The position numbers were made by a program, and so were the translations under genes. The notes beneath the pieces are model-generated. The model was given only the letters and a program-made list of their open reading frames with translations, did no database searches and was not told the DNA's origin. From Diplolepis rosae (Eukaryota; Arthropoda; Insecta; Hymenoptera; Diplolepididae), in the NCBI GenBank assembly GCA_030998225.1, contig JAPYXD010000754.1:7130001-7194000 (forward strand): a stretch of DNA of 64,000 bases, read 5' to 3'. Positions 45,292 to 57,129 of the stretch are shown here, one piece after another (position 1 is the stretch's first letter; each line of letters starts with the position of its first letter).

Positions 45292-47500
45292 GGTTCCAGT
45301 GATTTTTGAAATGAGACATAATTTTTTGCTATTTTAATTTCAACCAAATCTTGAAAATTGGTCAGTGGAGCTAAATCCTGTTTTTATTATACACGAATCA
45401 CATTATCATTTGCAATCTTACCTAAAAATGAGAATTTGCATCTGCTTGGTGTCAGACGAGTTTCTTATCAAAGGTTGATCAATTAATGAGAATCACTGAT
45501 TTAATAGGAGAGTGAATTATATGATCAATTAATGAGCTATTCATTTTATCAGTAAATAATAGATCTGTCGAGGTTAAATCATTAGTTGGAAATTGGAGCT
45601 GGCCTATATTATATTTTGTTAACACAGCATAATGAAGCTTGGAGACTAAAGGATTGAAACGATTTGACATGGGGGTGACTCTTACCATCGAACATAAATC
45701 ACTTCAAGACTCTGGAATGACAAGTGAATTACTTTATATGTGTTTTTAATAAAATTATCTTATTTTCAGAATAGGACTTTCTTTTCTTCTGTTCATCAGA
45801 AACGATTTTAAAAAATTGTTATCATAAAAAATTCTTTACAATAAAAGTCTTTTTAATTTAAATAAATTCTAAATTTGGCGACTTTTATTTTAATAAGGTG
45901 TCATTATTTTTATTTTTTATCTGTAAACCATCTTACACCAATTACATAAGGTGATAAGATTAAATCAGCTTTAATAAATTATTTTTTTCTAAGAATAACT
46001 GATCTTCAGGGTCGCCAAGTGTGATAAGCCTTTTCGAAACTTGCATAACTGATATTAACTCTTAATTGATAATAATTGTTTATAATTTTTTTTTCTTCAA
46101 TTATCCCAGACAAGTGCCATATACTTCAGTTGCTTTTATCCGTTTTCCTACTTTCATTAAACAATTTTCTTCATATTAAGTGTTAAAGATTAATTTAATA
46201 AATACTTTTATACATAACTCTATAGTTTTGATAATATTTTCATCCTTGTAACTAGGTTTGAACATTTTTTGTCAATATTATTCACTGTTTACTAATAGTC
46301 AGATTTTGGCATATAATTCATATTTTAATGAGATACGAACTTTATTTCTCAGTAAAACCAAATGATAAATTACTGTTCGATAAAAATTGTACTTCGTTCA
46401 TACCGTATCTCCAAAATATAAATGAGTAGCTTAATTATTCCTGCCGAGTCTTCGGTAGTAAGACGGTTAAATTATAATTTATGTATTTAGTTGAATCATT
46501 ATTAGCAGGTACACAGCAAAACGCTCTGCATTAATTTCAGATGAAATTCGGTCTCAAGTTGTGTTGCAACAAAAATAATTTTTTTCTGAAATTTTGATGA
46601 TCTGATTGAATTTATTCTAAAACAAGCTTATTAATATTAGAATTTGGATTTTAATTTACCGAATGGCTTTTTTCAGATTCTAAATAAACTTTTGAAAATT
46701 TAATTTCAAATCACTAACTTTACCTTCGTGTCAAGTTGAAAATTTTTTAAAATAAATATAATCCTAATAGGACCTAGATAATGTTTACGTACTAATACAC
46801 TTTTAGGTGGTTATTTATGGTTTTATAATATAATAGACATAGTAAATTTTAACTTTTGACGTATTGGACTAACGAAATTGAAACAAAAATTCTCAAGTGG
46901 GAACTAAATTTTAGTGCGCAATCGCGAATATAAAGTATAAACTTTTGGATAATTTTTTTTGGTTCAGATTGTCATTCCTGATTAATTTTGAATCTTGGCG
47001 GCTAAAGTGTGCTAAATTCTCATTTCTAGTATCGATTTATTTTGATATACAACAAAAGTGATATATCGATCAATAAGAGAACAAGTTTACTCAATTGAAC
47101 AAAATGACACATATCAGTTTCAGTATGAAGCGTTTCGCTAATTGCATGAATGTAGATATTTAGCATCCCATCAGAGAGATTTTATAATTCACGTAATTAT
47201 TTATCATAAAAATTTCTGTCTGTAATGCGAAGTGGATATAATAACAACCTGTTCGAAAAGAAGCATCTATTGTGTGACAGTGAAACTCGAGGGAATTTCT
47301 CTTACATTCGAGCAACGTTTGAAAAAAATCGCCCTCTTATTTTTCTTCGTGTAGAAAAGTTTTCAAACATCAATACCGTTATTTTTATTTTCCATTGTAT
47401 ACCGTTCGCTTCAGATCACCCAATTCATTTCATTCAAGAAGAAACAATAGCATTACTAACTTTTTTCAATTTCGAGACATAATAAATCAGGATCTCGCTT
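45292..47500. other. AT-rich DNA, no gene seen
   Basis: No repeats with clear ends and no coding signals were recognised. Confidence 0.3.
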
Positions 47501-47509
47501 GGCAGATTC

Positions 47510-48110
47510 GACATAGAAAAGTTGGATTGACTTAACAAAAATTCGGTTGCGTCAGAAAACATATGTATTGATATAGTCAACCAAAGTTTTGGATAATTGA
47601 ACTAAATATTTGGTTTTTTTAACAAAAAATTTGGTATATTTGAATAAAAATCCTTTTTTGAATCAATCAACATTTTGTTAAATGAACTAAAATTCGTTTA
47701 AATGACAAACATTTTTTTTTATCCAAGAAAAAAGTTTGTTTTAGTCAAAGACATTTCTTTCAGTGTTGATCAAATTGGAAATTAGATAACATGTACAGGC
47801 GACACAAGAAACCTTCTGTATCCGATGATCATTGAATGTCTACCCTGTTATAATCATTCGTTCGAAAACTACCATTTTCTCTAATCAGTTAAGGAAGACT
47901 ACACCGACAAATTAAAGATTCTAATCAGAAACCAAAATTGTCATTAAAAGTGAGCAATAACGAGAATAAGAATTAAAGATTGGAATATAAAAAATAACGT
48001 TATAATAAATGATAATCGTTTTCTTCAATTCACAAAGTATTTAACAAAAAAATAGCAAAGTTGAACCAACAAAAATGTTGTTGATTTAATCAAATATTTT
48101 TTTGCATGTG
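47510..48110. repeat. GGTTGA-family fragments
   Basis: TTGGTTGCGTCAGAAAAC, CAACCAAAGTTTTGG and an ATTTCTTTCAGTGTTG terminus (about 47752) mark one element at 47515-47770. A further fragment with AACCAACAAAAATGTTG is at 48050-48110. Confidence 0.5.
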
Positions 48111-48119
48111 GTTTTCGAT

Positions 48120-48690
48120 TTTGTTTTGCAGAAATAATCTCCATAATGATGATCGATTCTTCATCGGGTTTTTTCTCTATTATGGATAATATAAGCGATG
48201 TAGTTTCGAAAAGGTGAAACTATTCAGGCAGATCCGATGCAGGGTTTTGATCGGCGCGTCGTTTTTAGCACGGCCGAGTGAATACATTAATTCTAGCCAT
48301 GAGGTTAGTTATTTGCTCGGAGAAAGTGACTGTGTGCGAGAAATTTGTAATCCGGGTTCTCTGACAATGGCTGATCGAAGCACAGCCTATGAGATTGAAA
48401 CCCAGTGTGTGGAATGTCAAAGGGACATTGAACCAAGATTGGAAAAGGACGAAAACGAAACCACCGAGTTAATGACTCTCTTCTAATAGATCAGAAATAT
48501 TTTCTCTGACAATTTTATCCCAAGATTATAAGAACTCGCTAAACCGTTTAATACCAAGATTGCAATGGGGATACTGAGGATTGCCAGGGAATCCCATCGG
48601 CGATCTCAGCAAAAAGAAGATCCAACCTGTTTTCCTCTCTCAGAACTTGTTCTCTTCTCGAAATTTGTTTAGAATCAAGACCCATAGATT
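48120..48690 (+). other. Single-copy block with a 90-codon frame
   Basis: The plus frame at 48214-48486 (starting MKLFRQIRCRVLIGASFLAR, ending TTELMTLF) is more balanced in composition than its surroundings and rich in Glu, Cys and Arg. I recognise no domain, and no splice sites or promoter clearly frame it. It may be a small exon, a non-coding RNA or a regulatory block. Confidence 0.2.
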
Positions 48691-48699
48691 AAAAGACAA

Positions 48700-49560
48700 T
48701 ATGAAAATCCTAATCTATAAATATGAATTTCAAATACTTTCGAATAAATAATTAAAGAAGAAGAGAAATAAGCCTCAACAATGTAACCCTATATTTTAAG
48801 ATTATCTTTAAAATTAAAAATCGTAGAGACTGGATTTAATTCTGCTGACGTCACAGGTTTTTTATTTTATTTTTTATTAAATCTGCACAGGTTTCACTTC
48901 CTTGAAAGAGCGCAGTTTTGAAATTTATGCAAATAGGACTAAATTATTCCAGTATAACTCGGGAGTGGAAATTTTATATAATTTGAAAAAATTGCTTTCG
49001 TAAATTAATTCAACAATAGTGAATCTAAAAGTGTTTGCTTTTAAGATGAAAGATAAAAATCAAACTGTAATCATTTCCCCTGGCGGAGCAAATTGTCAAG
49101 TTTCCTACTTGTTGCCAACCAAGCACATCTTGTTTTCCTCCACGACAACATGTTCCCACTTAATTATAGTGTAATTTTAGTATCGATTTTTTGATTTTCC
49201 AATCCAATTTTAATCAAATAACTAACAACTCTATTCTCGATACAATTTTATAACGGAATCTTTAGATTTTTAACACTCATCCTCTGGATTTGGAATTTAT
49301 TATTTGGGAATATCTTTAAGGAATGTTACTTTTTATCTTTTAGTTGCTTTTAATCCTCGTGTTCTTTTATCTGTATTCTTGGTAGCTTGACACGCATTTT
49401 TTAGACGTACCGTTAATGGTGCAGCTTCCGCTCAATTTTCAAGCGTATTTTATCAGATTCCGACATGGTGGTTGATATTTAAACACAGTATCCCTCGGAA
49501 TGTGAAAATGGGGAAAATAAGAGGGGAAATTGAACAAATGAACGAAGGCACTTTAACACT
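48700..49560. other. AT-rich DNA, no gene seen
   Basis: Nothing recognisable was found between the single-copy block and the promoter-like block. Confidence 0.3.
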
Positions 49561-49586
49561 GTAGTTTGACGCGACGTCGCCGTTAC

Positions 49587-49657
49587 CGGTTTAGTAGATC
49601 AATGTGTTTCGAGCGAGTACGAGCGAGACTCAGCTGACCGAGCGCCCGATACGGACT
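49587..49657 (-). promoter_or_regulatory. Candidate core promoter and untranslated first exon for dimm
   Basis: The minus strand has an arthropod initiator TCAGTC with its A at 49657, and an AGTCT near-match to the downstream promoter element at +28. The transcript would then be GC- and CG-rich until a CCG|GTAACG donor at 49587. The block stands out from the surrounding AT-rich DNA and lies upstream of the dimm start-codon exon, which needs a 5' UTR exon. The link to dimm, about 31 kb away, is inference only, and a promoter for another transcript is equally possible. Confidence 0.22.
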
Positions 49658-49867
49658 GACTATAACTGTAAACGACTACTTGTTGCGGGTATTCCCCTGA
49701 AATCCCCCCAATCCACTCCACCATCGCCCACTAGGCTGACTCCCCACCAACACATTATACTCAATCCGTGTTGAACTCCCTCCAAACGAGTTCCATTGCC
49801 ACCTCCGGATACACCTGTGTTTCCCCTAATGCGTTTTTGATCTGGTTCCACCTGTAACACTCGTCCT

Positions 49868-49984
49868 CATGCTTTTAGCCGAAACTCTTCTTCTTTTTCT
49901 TCTTTTCTTTCTTTTCTTTTTGTTTTTTTTTTTCGGGAAGACCCAATGAAGAACGTGAAGAAGAAAAGTTTCGGCTGAAAGCAT
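49868..49984. repeat. Long imperfect hairpin with pyrimidine-rich loop
   Basis: CATGCTTTTAGCCGAAAC at 49868 is mirrored by the complement of GTTTCGGCTGAAAGCATG ending at 49984. Pairing continues through TTCTTCTTCT against AGAAGAAGAA with few mismatches, giving a stem of about 30 bp. The loop is a CTTTT/CTTTC tract that runs into T11. It lies roughly 200 bp from the candidate promoter. No target-site duplication was evident, so it is not an obvious MITE. Confidence 0.7.
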
Positions 49985-50519
49985 GCACGGGCATATTAGT
50001 TCAGTACTTTTTACTTGGATACAGCAAACTTAAGTGCAGTTTTTTTGTGGATGGGGAAACAGGAATGTAGGGAATGTGGGGAGGTCATGTTCTAGTAATA
50101 AGAACATGGGAAAGGATTTAAAATACTTTAGATGATTTAAGAGTAGTTTGCTTCAAGTATAATATTTTAATGTTTTTTGGAGATATACTCGTATGTGCTC
50201 TTTTATATCGCCAGGGTTATTACTATTTTTGGATGCCAAATTTCCTTGACTTTTTTAGCTTTTCCAGGTCTAGAATTTTCATTTTCTACATTTTATGAGA
50301 ATATTCTATGTAAATAAATGGTCAATTGAATTTACAACATGTGTAAAATTCATTTATTTTTATTGGCAAACAAAATTATAATACAGTCATCACCTTTGAG
50401 AATTCAAAACTCTTTATTTAAAATAAGTGGAAGGGTTAAACCAATTTGGTTTTTTTTTTGGGGAATGCATATAACAATAAATTTAGGTTTTACAATATGA
50501 GATCGATATATTTTATTAT

Positions 50520-52140
50520 TTATGATAGACTCAGAAAAATATTTGGTTGAATCAACAAGATGTTTGTTGGTTTAATTATAGAATTGTGTTGTCTCAAACA
50601 ATTAATATTGGCATGAACCAATGGTACGTCTTTGGTATTAAACAAAGAATATGCTTCATTCAACTAAAGATGGGTTTTTGATAATATTTGGTTGAATCAA
50701 ACAAGTATTTCAATTGATTCAACTAAACTTTGCTTAAATTAACCAAATTTTTTTTTACTTAACGAAAAACCTCAATTAATTTAACCTGATGCTTTGGTTA
50801 GATCAGCTATATGTTTTCTGGGTTTATACTTCAAAAAGTTTATATTTTTTCAGAAATTAAAATTAATCCCTGGCATTTTCCTGACTTTTCCCTATTTTCT
50901 AGATTTCGAGAAAAAGTGGCAACCCTGATCGAGATGAAAGGGATATTTAATTGCTAATTGTTTTTTAGTTTTTTATGTATTCATCACAGGTACAATGGCA
51001 TGCGAAATGAATCGAGCAAATATCAAAATAGAGTTCATTTTGACCAATTAAAACTGCTTATTTGTAAATCTTCTTACTTAATTAAATTTTGGAAAATATT
51101 TAAATGGCGTTTCTTCGATAAAAAAATTGTTAAAGGTACAAAATCTATATATCTTGTGGAATTTTTCATGAAGATCAAATATAGTTCAAATACTTTCTGT
51201 CATACATGTTAACGAAATCGGTATTCTCAAAATTTGAATCACTGGGATTCCACTGATGATAATTTTTTAAAACGCTTGTTTAAAAATCAGTCTTCTTTTT
51301 GTAGATAAGAAAGTCAAATATTAATGTTCTACTTCTACAAGTATATTTTTGTCACAATACCAAAGCATACATGGAAATGCTTTTAAATAAGCAGCTTATT
51401 TATAGGTAAATTATTTGCTTCTTTATTGCTTCATTGAATATGTTTACTCCAATTGTTATGTTGCTACATTTGATCTACTTTTGATAAAATTTCTCCTTGA
51501 GCTAATGATAAAAAGTGCTATTAAATATAAAAAATCTTTAGTTGATCCAACACAATTTTTTGGTTAAAAATGTTTTGTGGATTCTATACAAAATATTTTT
51601 ATTGTTCTTACTAAACACGTGTTTCATGCTATCAAATAATTTTGTTTATCCAACAAAAACAAATTTATTCGATGAATTCAGTGATAAAACTTTGTAACAT
51701 CAACAAAATATTTTGTAAAGTTAACGAAACTGTTTTCACCAAAAGCTTTGGTTCACAATTTTATTACATGCACTTAGAAAAAAGTTGTTTGATTCAAAAA
51801 ACTTTTTATTGAACAAACACAAATTTTAAGATTGTTTGAATAAATTTCAGTTGATTTAACAAAATGTTGATTGATTCGAAGAAACATTTTTGATTGAGTA
51901 TATCAAATTACTTAATCTACACAACATTTTTGTTCAAACAACCAAATATTCAGTTTGGTCAACTGATTGACTCCACTTTCAATTTTGAATTAGTGGAAAT
52001 TTAATCACCCTTCAATTAGTAAAAACATTACTAATTTCAGAAATATAGTGACAATTAAATGGATTAAACTATTTCAGAGTAGAATTTTGAGTAATTAATT
52101 GTCAATGCATTTATTCAATTGATGCAAACAAATTTTTGTT
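50520..52140. repeat. GGTTGA-family elements
   Basis: 50525-50830 has ends GACTCAGAAAAATATTTGG and ATATGTTTTCTGGGTTTA, near-complementary at the outer bases. 51515-51985 holds further fragments, followed by a degraded CACTGATT-type MITE at about 51957-52100. Confidence 0.5.
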
Positions 52141-52559
52141 ATCACTGATGTAGATATGGTAGATTTCATTTAAAAAAACATATAATGTTTATATAAAAAC
52201 ATATTTTATGACTTTTGAAGCACTATATAAATGAAAAACTAATTAAATAGATAATGAAAATGAAATAAATGAATTAGAAATATATATAATGGTGGTAGTT
52301 CTAGTGTTACACCAACCAATCTTTTCTCTGCGTGTGTAAAATTTATTTCCTTTGATATACGTTACACGCAATTAAATAATTATACACCTCAATGAAAATT
52401 CCATTAGAAATTTCCAACAGGACTCACCATATTCTTGAATTCCATCAGTCATGAGCAAAATAAAATTAATATTCATTACCTTTTCAAGATGAATTTTAAA
52501 CCAGCTTGTATTATTCTGAATGACACTATACGTTGAGAGTACAATACACTTCGCAATCT

Positions 52560-52800
52560 GAGTTATATCTAGAATTTTTCCTCTCTAGCTGACTTTGCAT
52601 CTACCTATTCGTGACGCGTCAAGAAAAGGGTTGACATTTAGATCGATCTAATGCTCGTATCTGCACTTGCCGTCTCGCAGATCGGCATAATGCAAGCGTG
52701 GGTAGGTGAATGTATGAAATCGGTGATCACGCGTGAGATGAACTTTATGTGTGGTTTACCATTTTTAGCCATGCCACCGAGGCAAAAGAATTTTTTTTAT
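52560..52800. promoter_or_regulatory. GC-richer single-copy block
   Basis: The block has words such as GACGCGTCAAG, GATCGATCTAATGC and ATCACGCGTGAGATG (the last is palindromic around CACGCGTG). No frame or repeat relation was seen; function is unknown. Confidence 0.2.
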
Positions 52801-53390
52801 CATTCCTAGAGAAAATATTCGTGCACTGAAAAAGATTTTCGGTCGAGAGAACTGTAAAAAAGAGTGATTCCAACTATAAAATACAGTTCGTTTTAGCCAC
52901 AACTAGACCTTTGATAATTGGCCCTACTGTACACTACAGTTATCCCTAAAGTATATTGGGTTATCCCAGAAGTAATTGCCGATTTTTCATACAAATTGAA
53001 CACAATTTTTTTAAAGAGAAGGAATGAATTTTAATCAATGATATATTTTCCTTTTTTTTCAATGAACTTTTGCCATCTTTCTGGTAACATCATGATTCAC
53101 GCTCATAGAACTTCTACACCGAAAAAATAGCATACTTACTTCTAGTATGTCGACATACTAAAAATTCCCTCTAACCTAATATTCTAGCCTTTAATACATT
53201 TTCCTATAACACGGGTAAATTTCCTCTTGAGTTCAGTATGTGTCGTCTTAAATTTAGTACATATCCCCGTATTGTGGAAAGGTGACTTTCTGAGATATCG
53301 TGAACTAATAATTAACATGACTGGTCAGTGAACAGATATCTGATGTGCAGTATGCGCCACGTGGTGCTAAGAATACTAAAATCAACTAAA

Positions 53391-53745
53391 ATGGACACTG
53401 TGGAAATGTGGTTGAAAAACAATAATTTAGAAGATCTTATTGATAGATTTTCAAGTAAGTTTATATAAAATGTTATATAAAAATAGAGAGTAAAATAAGA
53501 AAATTTTTAACCTTGATTTTTATCCATTTACAAAAAATATTTTTGGTAGAATATAGATAATATAATTAATGGTAAGAGAAAATGAAAATCCGGCTTATTT
53601 TTCTCTAGTTTTTAATATATTAGGTCAAAAAATAACTAACATATGAAGGTTTCGGGGCCTCACGGAAGACCTAATCAAAAAATTCATTTTTGGAAGTTGG
53701 AATTAGAGTTGAATTGTTGGAATGCCTGGCGATTTTGAAAGCAGT
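53391..53745 (+). pseudogene. Two-exon SAM-domain gene fragment inside a transposon
   Basis: Exon 1 (53391-53454) has ATG in AAAATGG context, encodes MDTVEMWLKNNNLEDLIDRF and ends at a GTAAGT donor in phase 1. After 179 bp a pyrimidine-rich acceptor ending TATTAG leads to exon 2 (53634 onward), also in phase: SQKITNI, a TGA stop, RFRGLTEDLIKKFI, a one-base shift, then EVGIRVELLECLAILKA. WLKNNNLEDLIDRF is typical of SAM domain helices 1-2, and GLTEDLIKKFI...VGIRVELLE matches the later helices. SAM domains mediate protein interaction. The stop and shift make it a decayed copy, now cut by mariner E at 53745. An initiator-like GGTCAGTGAAC lies about 70 bp before the ATG. Confidence 0.6.
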
Positions 53746-53746
53746 A

Positions 53747-55039
53747 CTAGGTTGTTCAAAAAGTTTTGAAAGCGGAAATGAAAATACGTTTTTTTTTTGG
53801 TGAAATCACTTTTATTGCTCAGTATAATCTCCCATAAGATCAATACATTTGGTCCAACGGTCTTCCAACTTGTTTATCCCATCATGGAAGTGACTTTCTG
53901 CAAGGCCTGCAAAATACTCCTCGACGACGGCTATAACCTCTTCGTTTGATGAAAAATGCTTCCCACGAAGGAATTTCTTGAGGTGTGGGAACAGCCAGAA
54001 GTTAGAGGGAGCTAAATCAGGCGAATAAGATGGATGCTGCATCAATTCCTACTTTAATTCGGTTATTTTAGTGATGGTTTTTTGAGCTGTGTGAGTGGGT
54101 GCATTGTCTTGATGAAAAAGGATATTTTCTTCTGCAAACCGGGTCTTTTTTCACGAATTTTTGCATCCAATTGATCCAAAAGGTAACAATAATATTCAGA
54201 ATTTATTGTTTTGCCAGTTTGGAGATAATCCACCAACAAAATCCCTTTTGCATCCCAAAAAACTGATGCTAACACCTTCTTCGCCGATTTCTGGACACGA
54301 ACTCGCTTCGGTGCCGAAGTGCCTGGTTCACACCACTCCTTAGCCTGTTGTTTTGATTCAGGATCATGATGGAAAACCCGAGTCTCATCCATAGTGATGA
54401 ATCGACGCAAAAAATCCTTTTTATCCTTTCGAAAACGCTCCAAATGTTGCTCAGAAAGTCGCATTCGAACGTGTTTTTGTTCCATTGTGAGCGAATGCGG
54501 CACCCATTGTGCACAGAGCTTTCTGAAACCCAAAACTTCACGTAAAATATGACTGACACTGCCTAATGAGATGTCTAGGGCTTCTGCTAAATCTCTCTCG
54601 GTCAATCGACGATCTTCCAAAACCATATCCTGTACTTTTGCTATGAATGCTGGTGTTGATGCACTTTTCGGACGTCCTGAACGTGGATCGCCTTCAACGC
54701 TTTTTCGACCACGTCTAAACTCTAAAACCCATCGATGCACAGTTGGAAATGAAGGAGCAGCTTCCTTTAACACTTTCACCATTTTTGTATGAATTTCCGT
54801 TGCTGATAAACCTTCCAAAACAAAGAATTTTATCACTGCACGATATTCGGTTTTTTCCATTGTACAAAAATACACTGACACGTCAACTGCAAATGGCTTG
54901 TAAACAAACAATGAATTGACAGAGTGGAATGACACTTTGGGTATGTTCATATGAAAGATGAAATCTTAAAATGGCATAGAAATTTTGGTTCTTCTACTGC
55001 TCTATAGATATCGCTTTCAAAACTTTTTGAACAACCTAG
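53747..55039 (-). mobile_element. Mariner E, full-length but inactive
   Basis: TIRs CTAGGTTGTTCAAAAAGTTT and their complement are flanked by TA (53745-53746, 55040-55041). The length of 1293 bp is typical for mariner. It differs from mariners A-C in both TIR and transposase, so it is a separate lineage. It sits innermost in the nest and is therefore the youngest insertion there. Confidence 0.95.
53812..54860 (-). pseudogene. Mariner transposase, frameshifted
   Basis: From the ATG at 54860 (MEKTEYRAVIKFFVLEG) it keeps the N-terminal helix-turn-helix region, GDPRSGRPKSAST, a second helix-turn-helix around EALDISLGSVSHILRE (about 93-108), and the first catalytic Asp in FITMDET (Asp158). A one-base loss in an A-run near residue 245 shifts the frame just before the HQDNAPTH motif with the second Asp. 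A TAG follows near 54053. The last part (53812-54045) has SPDLAPSN, with Asn where the third catalytic Asp is expected. The C-terminus ends GDYTEQ. It is inactive on three counts. Confidence 0.92.
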
Positions 55040-56291
55040 TACATACTGTTATAAGTGTAGCACATACTATCTTTATAAGAGGGAAAAATACTTATAATAA
55101 GAGGATTTTCCTCTTCAAAATAGAAGATATACTCGCCGCGTATTTTAATATAAAATGAACTATATATTAGTATAATATACTAAAAGTAAGTATGCCATTT
55201 TTTCGGTGTAGTCTTTATCGGCAAAAACTGAACCAAATGCGATTTCACAGATTCATTATCAATGAAAGTTTATCCATTCAAGGAGTTCTGCAAAGATTAA
55301 AATAAATAGTAATCTGATGGTGCAAGGTCAGATCTATATGGTGGATGTAACATCATTGGTATAGCGTTGTCATGGTGAAAAATTATACCTTTACGATTGA
55401 CCAATTCTGGCCGTTTTTCTTTGACCGCTGCGTTCAATTTGTTTAGCTGACGACAGCAAACATCCAAATTATTCGTTTGGTTCTTTACGAGGTTCTTTAG
55501 AAGCAGCTCAATAAATACTACACTTTTCCAATACCACCAAACAGAAAGCATAATGTTATTCGATGCAATTGAGCTTTCGATGTTGTTTGTGGTGGTTCAT
55601 CACGATTGGACCATGATCCTTTTCGAACAACGTTATTCAACAATCCATTTTTCATCACCAGTGATAATCTCTTTCAAAAAGGATCGAATTCACTGCGTTT
55701 AAGATGCAAGTCACAAGCGTTAATGCGTTTTGTTAAATGAATTTCTTTCAATTCATGTGGAATCGAAATATCAACGTTTTTAACGAATCCAAGACATTTT
55801 ATATGACGGTCGATTCTTGATTTTGGTAATTTTAACATTGCTTCAATCTCTCGCATAGTTAGATGACGATCCGATTCGATTATGGCTTTGATTTGGTTAT
55901 CATCATCTTCAAATGGCCGACCTCAACGTTGCTCATCTTTGAGTGAAAAATCCCCAGAACGGAATTCAACAAACTAATTTCGACACTGTCTTTTAAGGCT
56001 TCCTTACCGTACACATCACGTAACTTTTTAGCAGCTTGTTCTGCGTTATTTCTTTTACGGAAATAAGAAAGCAAAACATGACGAAAATGCTTGTTTTTAC
56101 ACTCCATCTTAAAGTTGATGCCAAACTAACACCTGTGAACGAAATTAAGCGCAATTTGTTTGTAAAGCAAGCTAAAAGTGACAGCTAAAAAATGCCAGAA
56201 GGAAAAAATCATGACATTGAAAGAAGCCATTCAAAAAGATAGTCAAAGACATATATATGTGAAATCGGCAATTCTTTCTGGGTCAACCCAA

Positions 56292-56485
56292 TACTAGTGA
56301 GCCATAAAGTGGATTTTATTGTCCGGTGCGGGGCAAACAAATCCATTTTTTGAACCCCTCGATTGAAATGGATTTGTTTGCCCCGCACGAGACAATAAAA
56401 TCCACTTTATGGCCCCCTAATAGAAAAAAATCGTGTTTGACACGGGAAAAAAATTAATTTTACTCATATGGTTGTTACCCTCGCT
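56292..56485. repeat. Palindromic repeat captured between two mariner ends
   Basis: Nearly the same 190 bp that flank mariner A on its right (41659-41855): CTAGTGAGCCATAAAGTGG, GTGCGGGGCAAACAAATCC, the mirrored arm, then GTTGTTACCCTCGCTT. It stops abruptly at CTATATGTGAAATCG, which is mariner sequence. Confidence 0.85.
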
Positions 56486-57129
56486 TTCTATATGTGAAAT
56501 CGTCACTTACTTATGGGACAACCCAATATTACAGTTGAAGGAATTAAATAATACTGTTCTCTTAACTATAAATCGCAGTTGGTGCATCTTGGAAATAGTA
56601 CCGTTCTGTCAACTGTAAATTGCAGTTGGAAATAAAAAAATGAATATCTGGACGAAATATTACATTTTAGCCAGCATTGAAAATTCAAATAAATTGAATT
56701 TTAAAACGAACAAAACCTCAAAACCAGCAACTCATTGTGTCATCGAATGTTCATAAGCATGCGTAAAAAATGTATATCATAATGCAATATGAGATTTGTT
56801 TTGAATCACAAGTTAATACGTACTTCGAAAAACACTGACGTACGATGCAAGTTCGAAATTATCTAAAGTGTTTTGTACAAAATCAACGACAGTTGTCGTA
56901 ACTGTATGACTTTGAATTGGGGCAAATGTATTTTATAGTAGCGTCCACTGCGAGGATTAGTTGGCGCCAAAACGAACTGTAAAATACAGTTGGAGGTCTG
57001 CAACTGTGAACGCAGCTACAGTAACTATAAAATAATTGAACCAACTGCAAATTACAGTACACCTAACTGTAAGCCAAACAACTGTGTAAATATAGTTGCC
57101 ACAACTATAGCCGATTTTTTTTCAGTGTG

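Larger units (their letters stand above)
53117..55208. mobile_element. TIR element carrying a SAM-domain gene fragment
   Basis: The ends CACCGAAAAAATAGCATAC and (inverted) CACCGAAAAAATGGCATAC have TIRs of about 35 bp. They are flanked by TA at 53115-53116 and 55209-55210, and the sequence across the gap (CTTC-TA-GTCTTTATCGG) matches uninterrupted mariner A apart from small changes. Without mariner E inside it, the element is about 800 bp. It contains two exons of a SAM-domain frame but no transposase. Confidence 0.85.
52957..56527 (-). mobile_element. Mariner C, chimeric with two right ends
   Basis: The left end TTGGGTTATCCCAGAAGTAA sits after TA (52955-52956). A right end occurs at 56291, then 194 bp of palindromic repeat, then a second right end CTTATGGGACAACCCAA at 56527 followed by TA. 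The host element resumes at 56530. Transposase remnants on the minus strand include the N-terminus MECKNKHFRHVLLSYFRK from 56107, a middle piece at 55674-55856, and EKRPELVNRKGIIF with HHDNA at 55297-55551. Frameshifts and an inserted element make it inactive. Confidence 0.85.
52824..57127. mobile_element. ACAGTT-rich MITE, outermost layer of a transposon nest
   Basis: CACTGAAAAAGATTTTCGG at 52824 and the inverted CCGATTTTTTTTCAGTG ending at 57127 are flanked by TG (52822-52823, 57128-57129). The two halves (52824-52954 and 56530-57127) are full of ACAGTT/AACTGTA words and are separated by a mariner insertion. The interior is non-coding. Confidence 0.75.
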
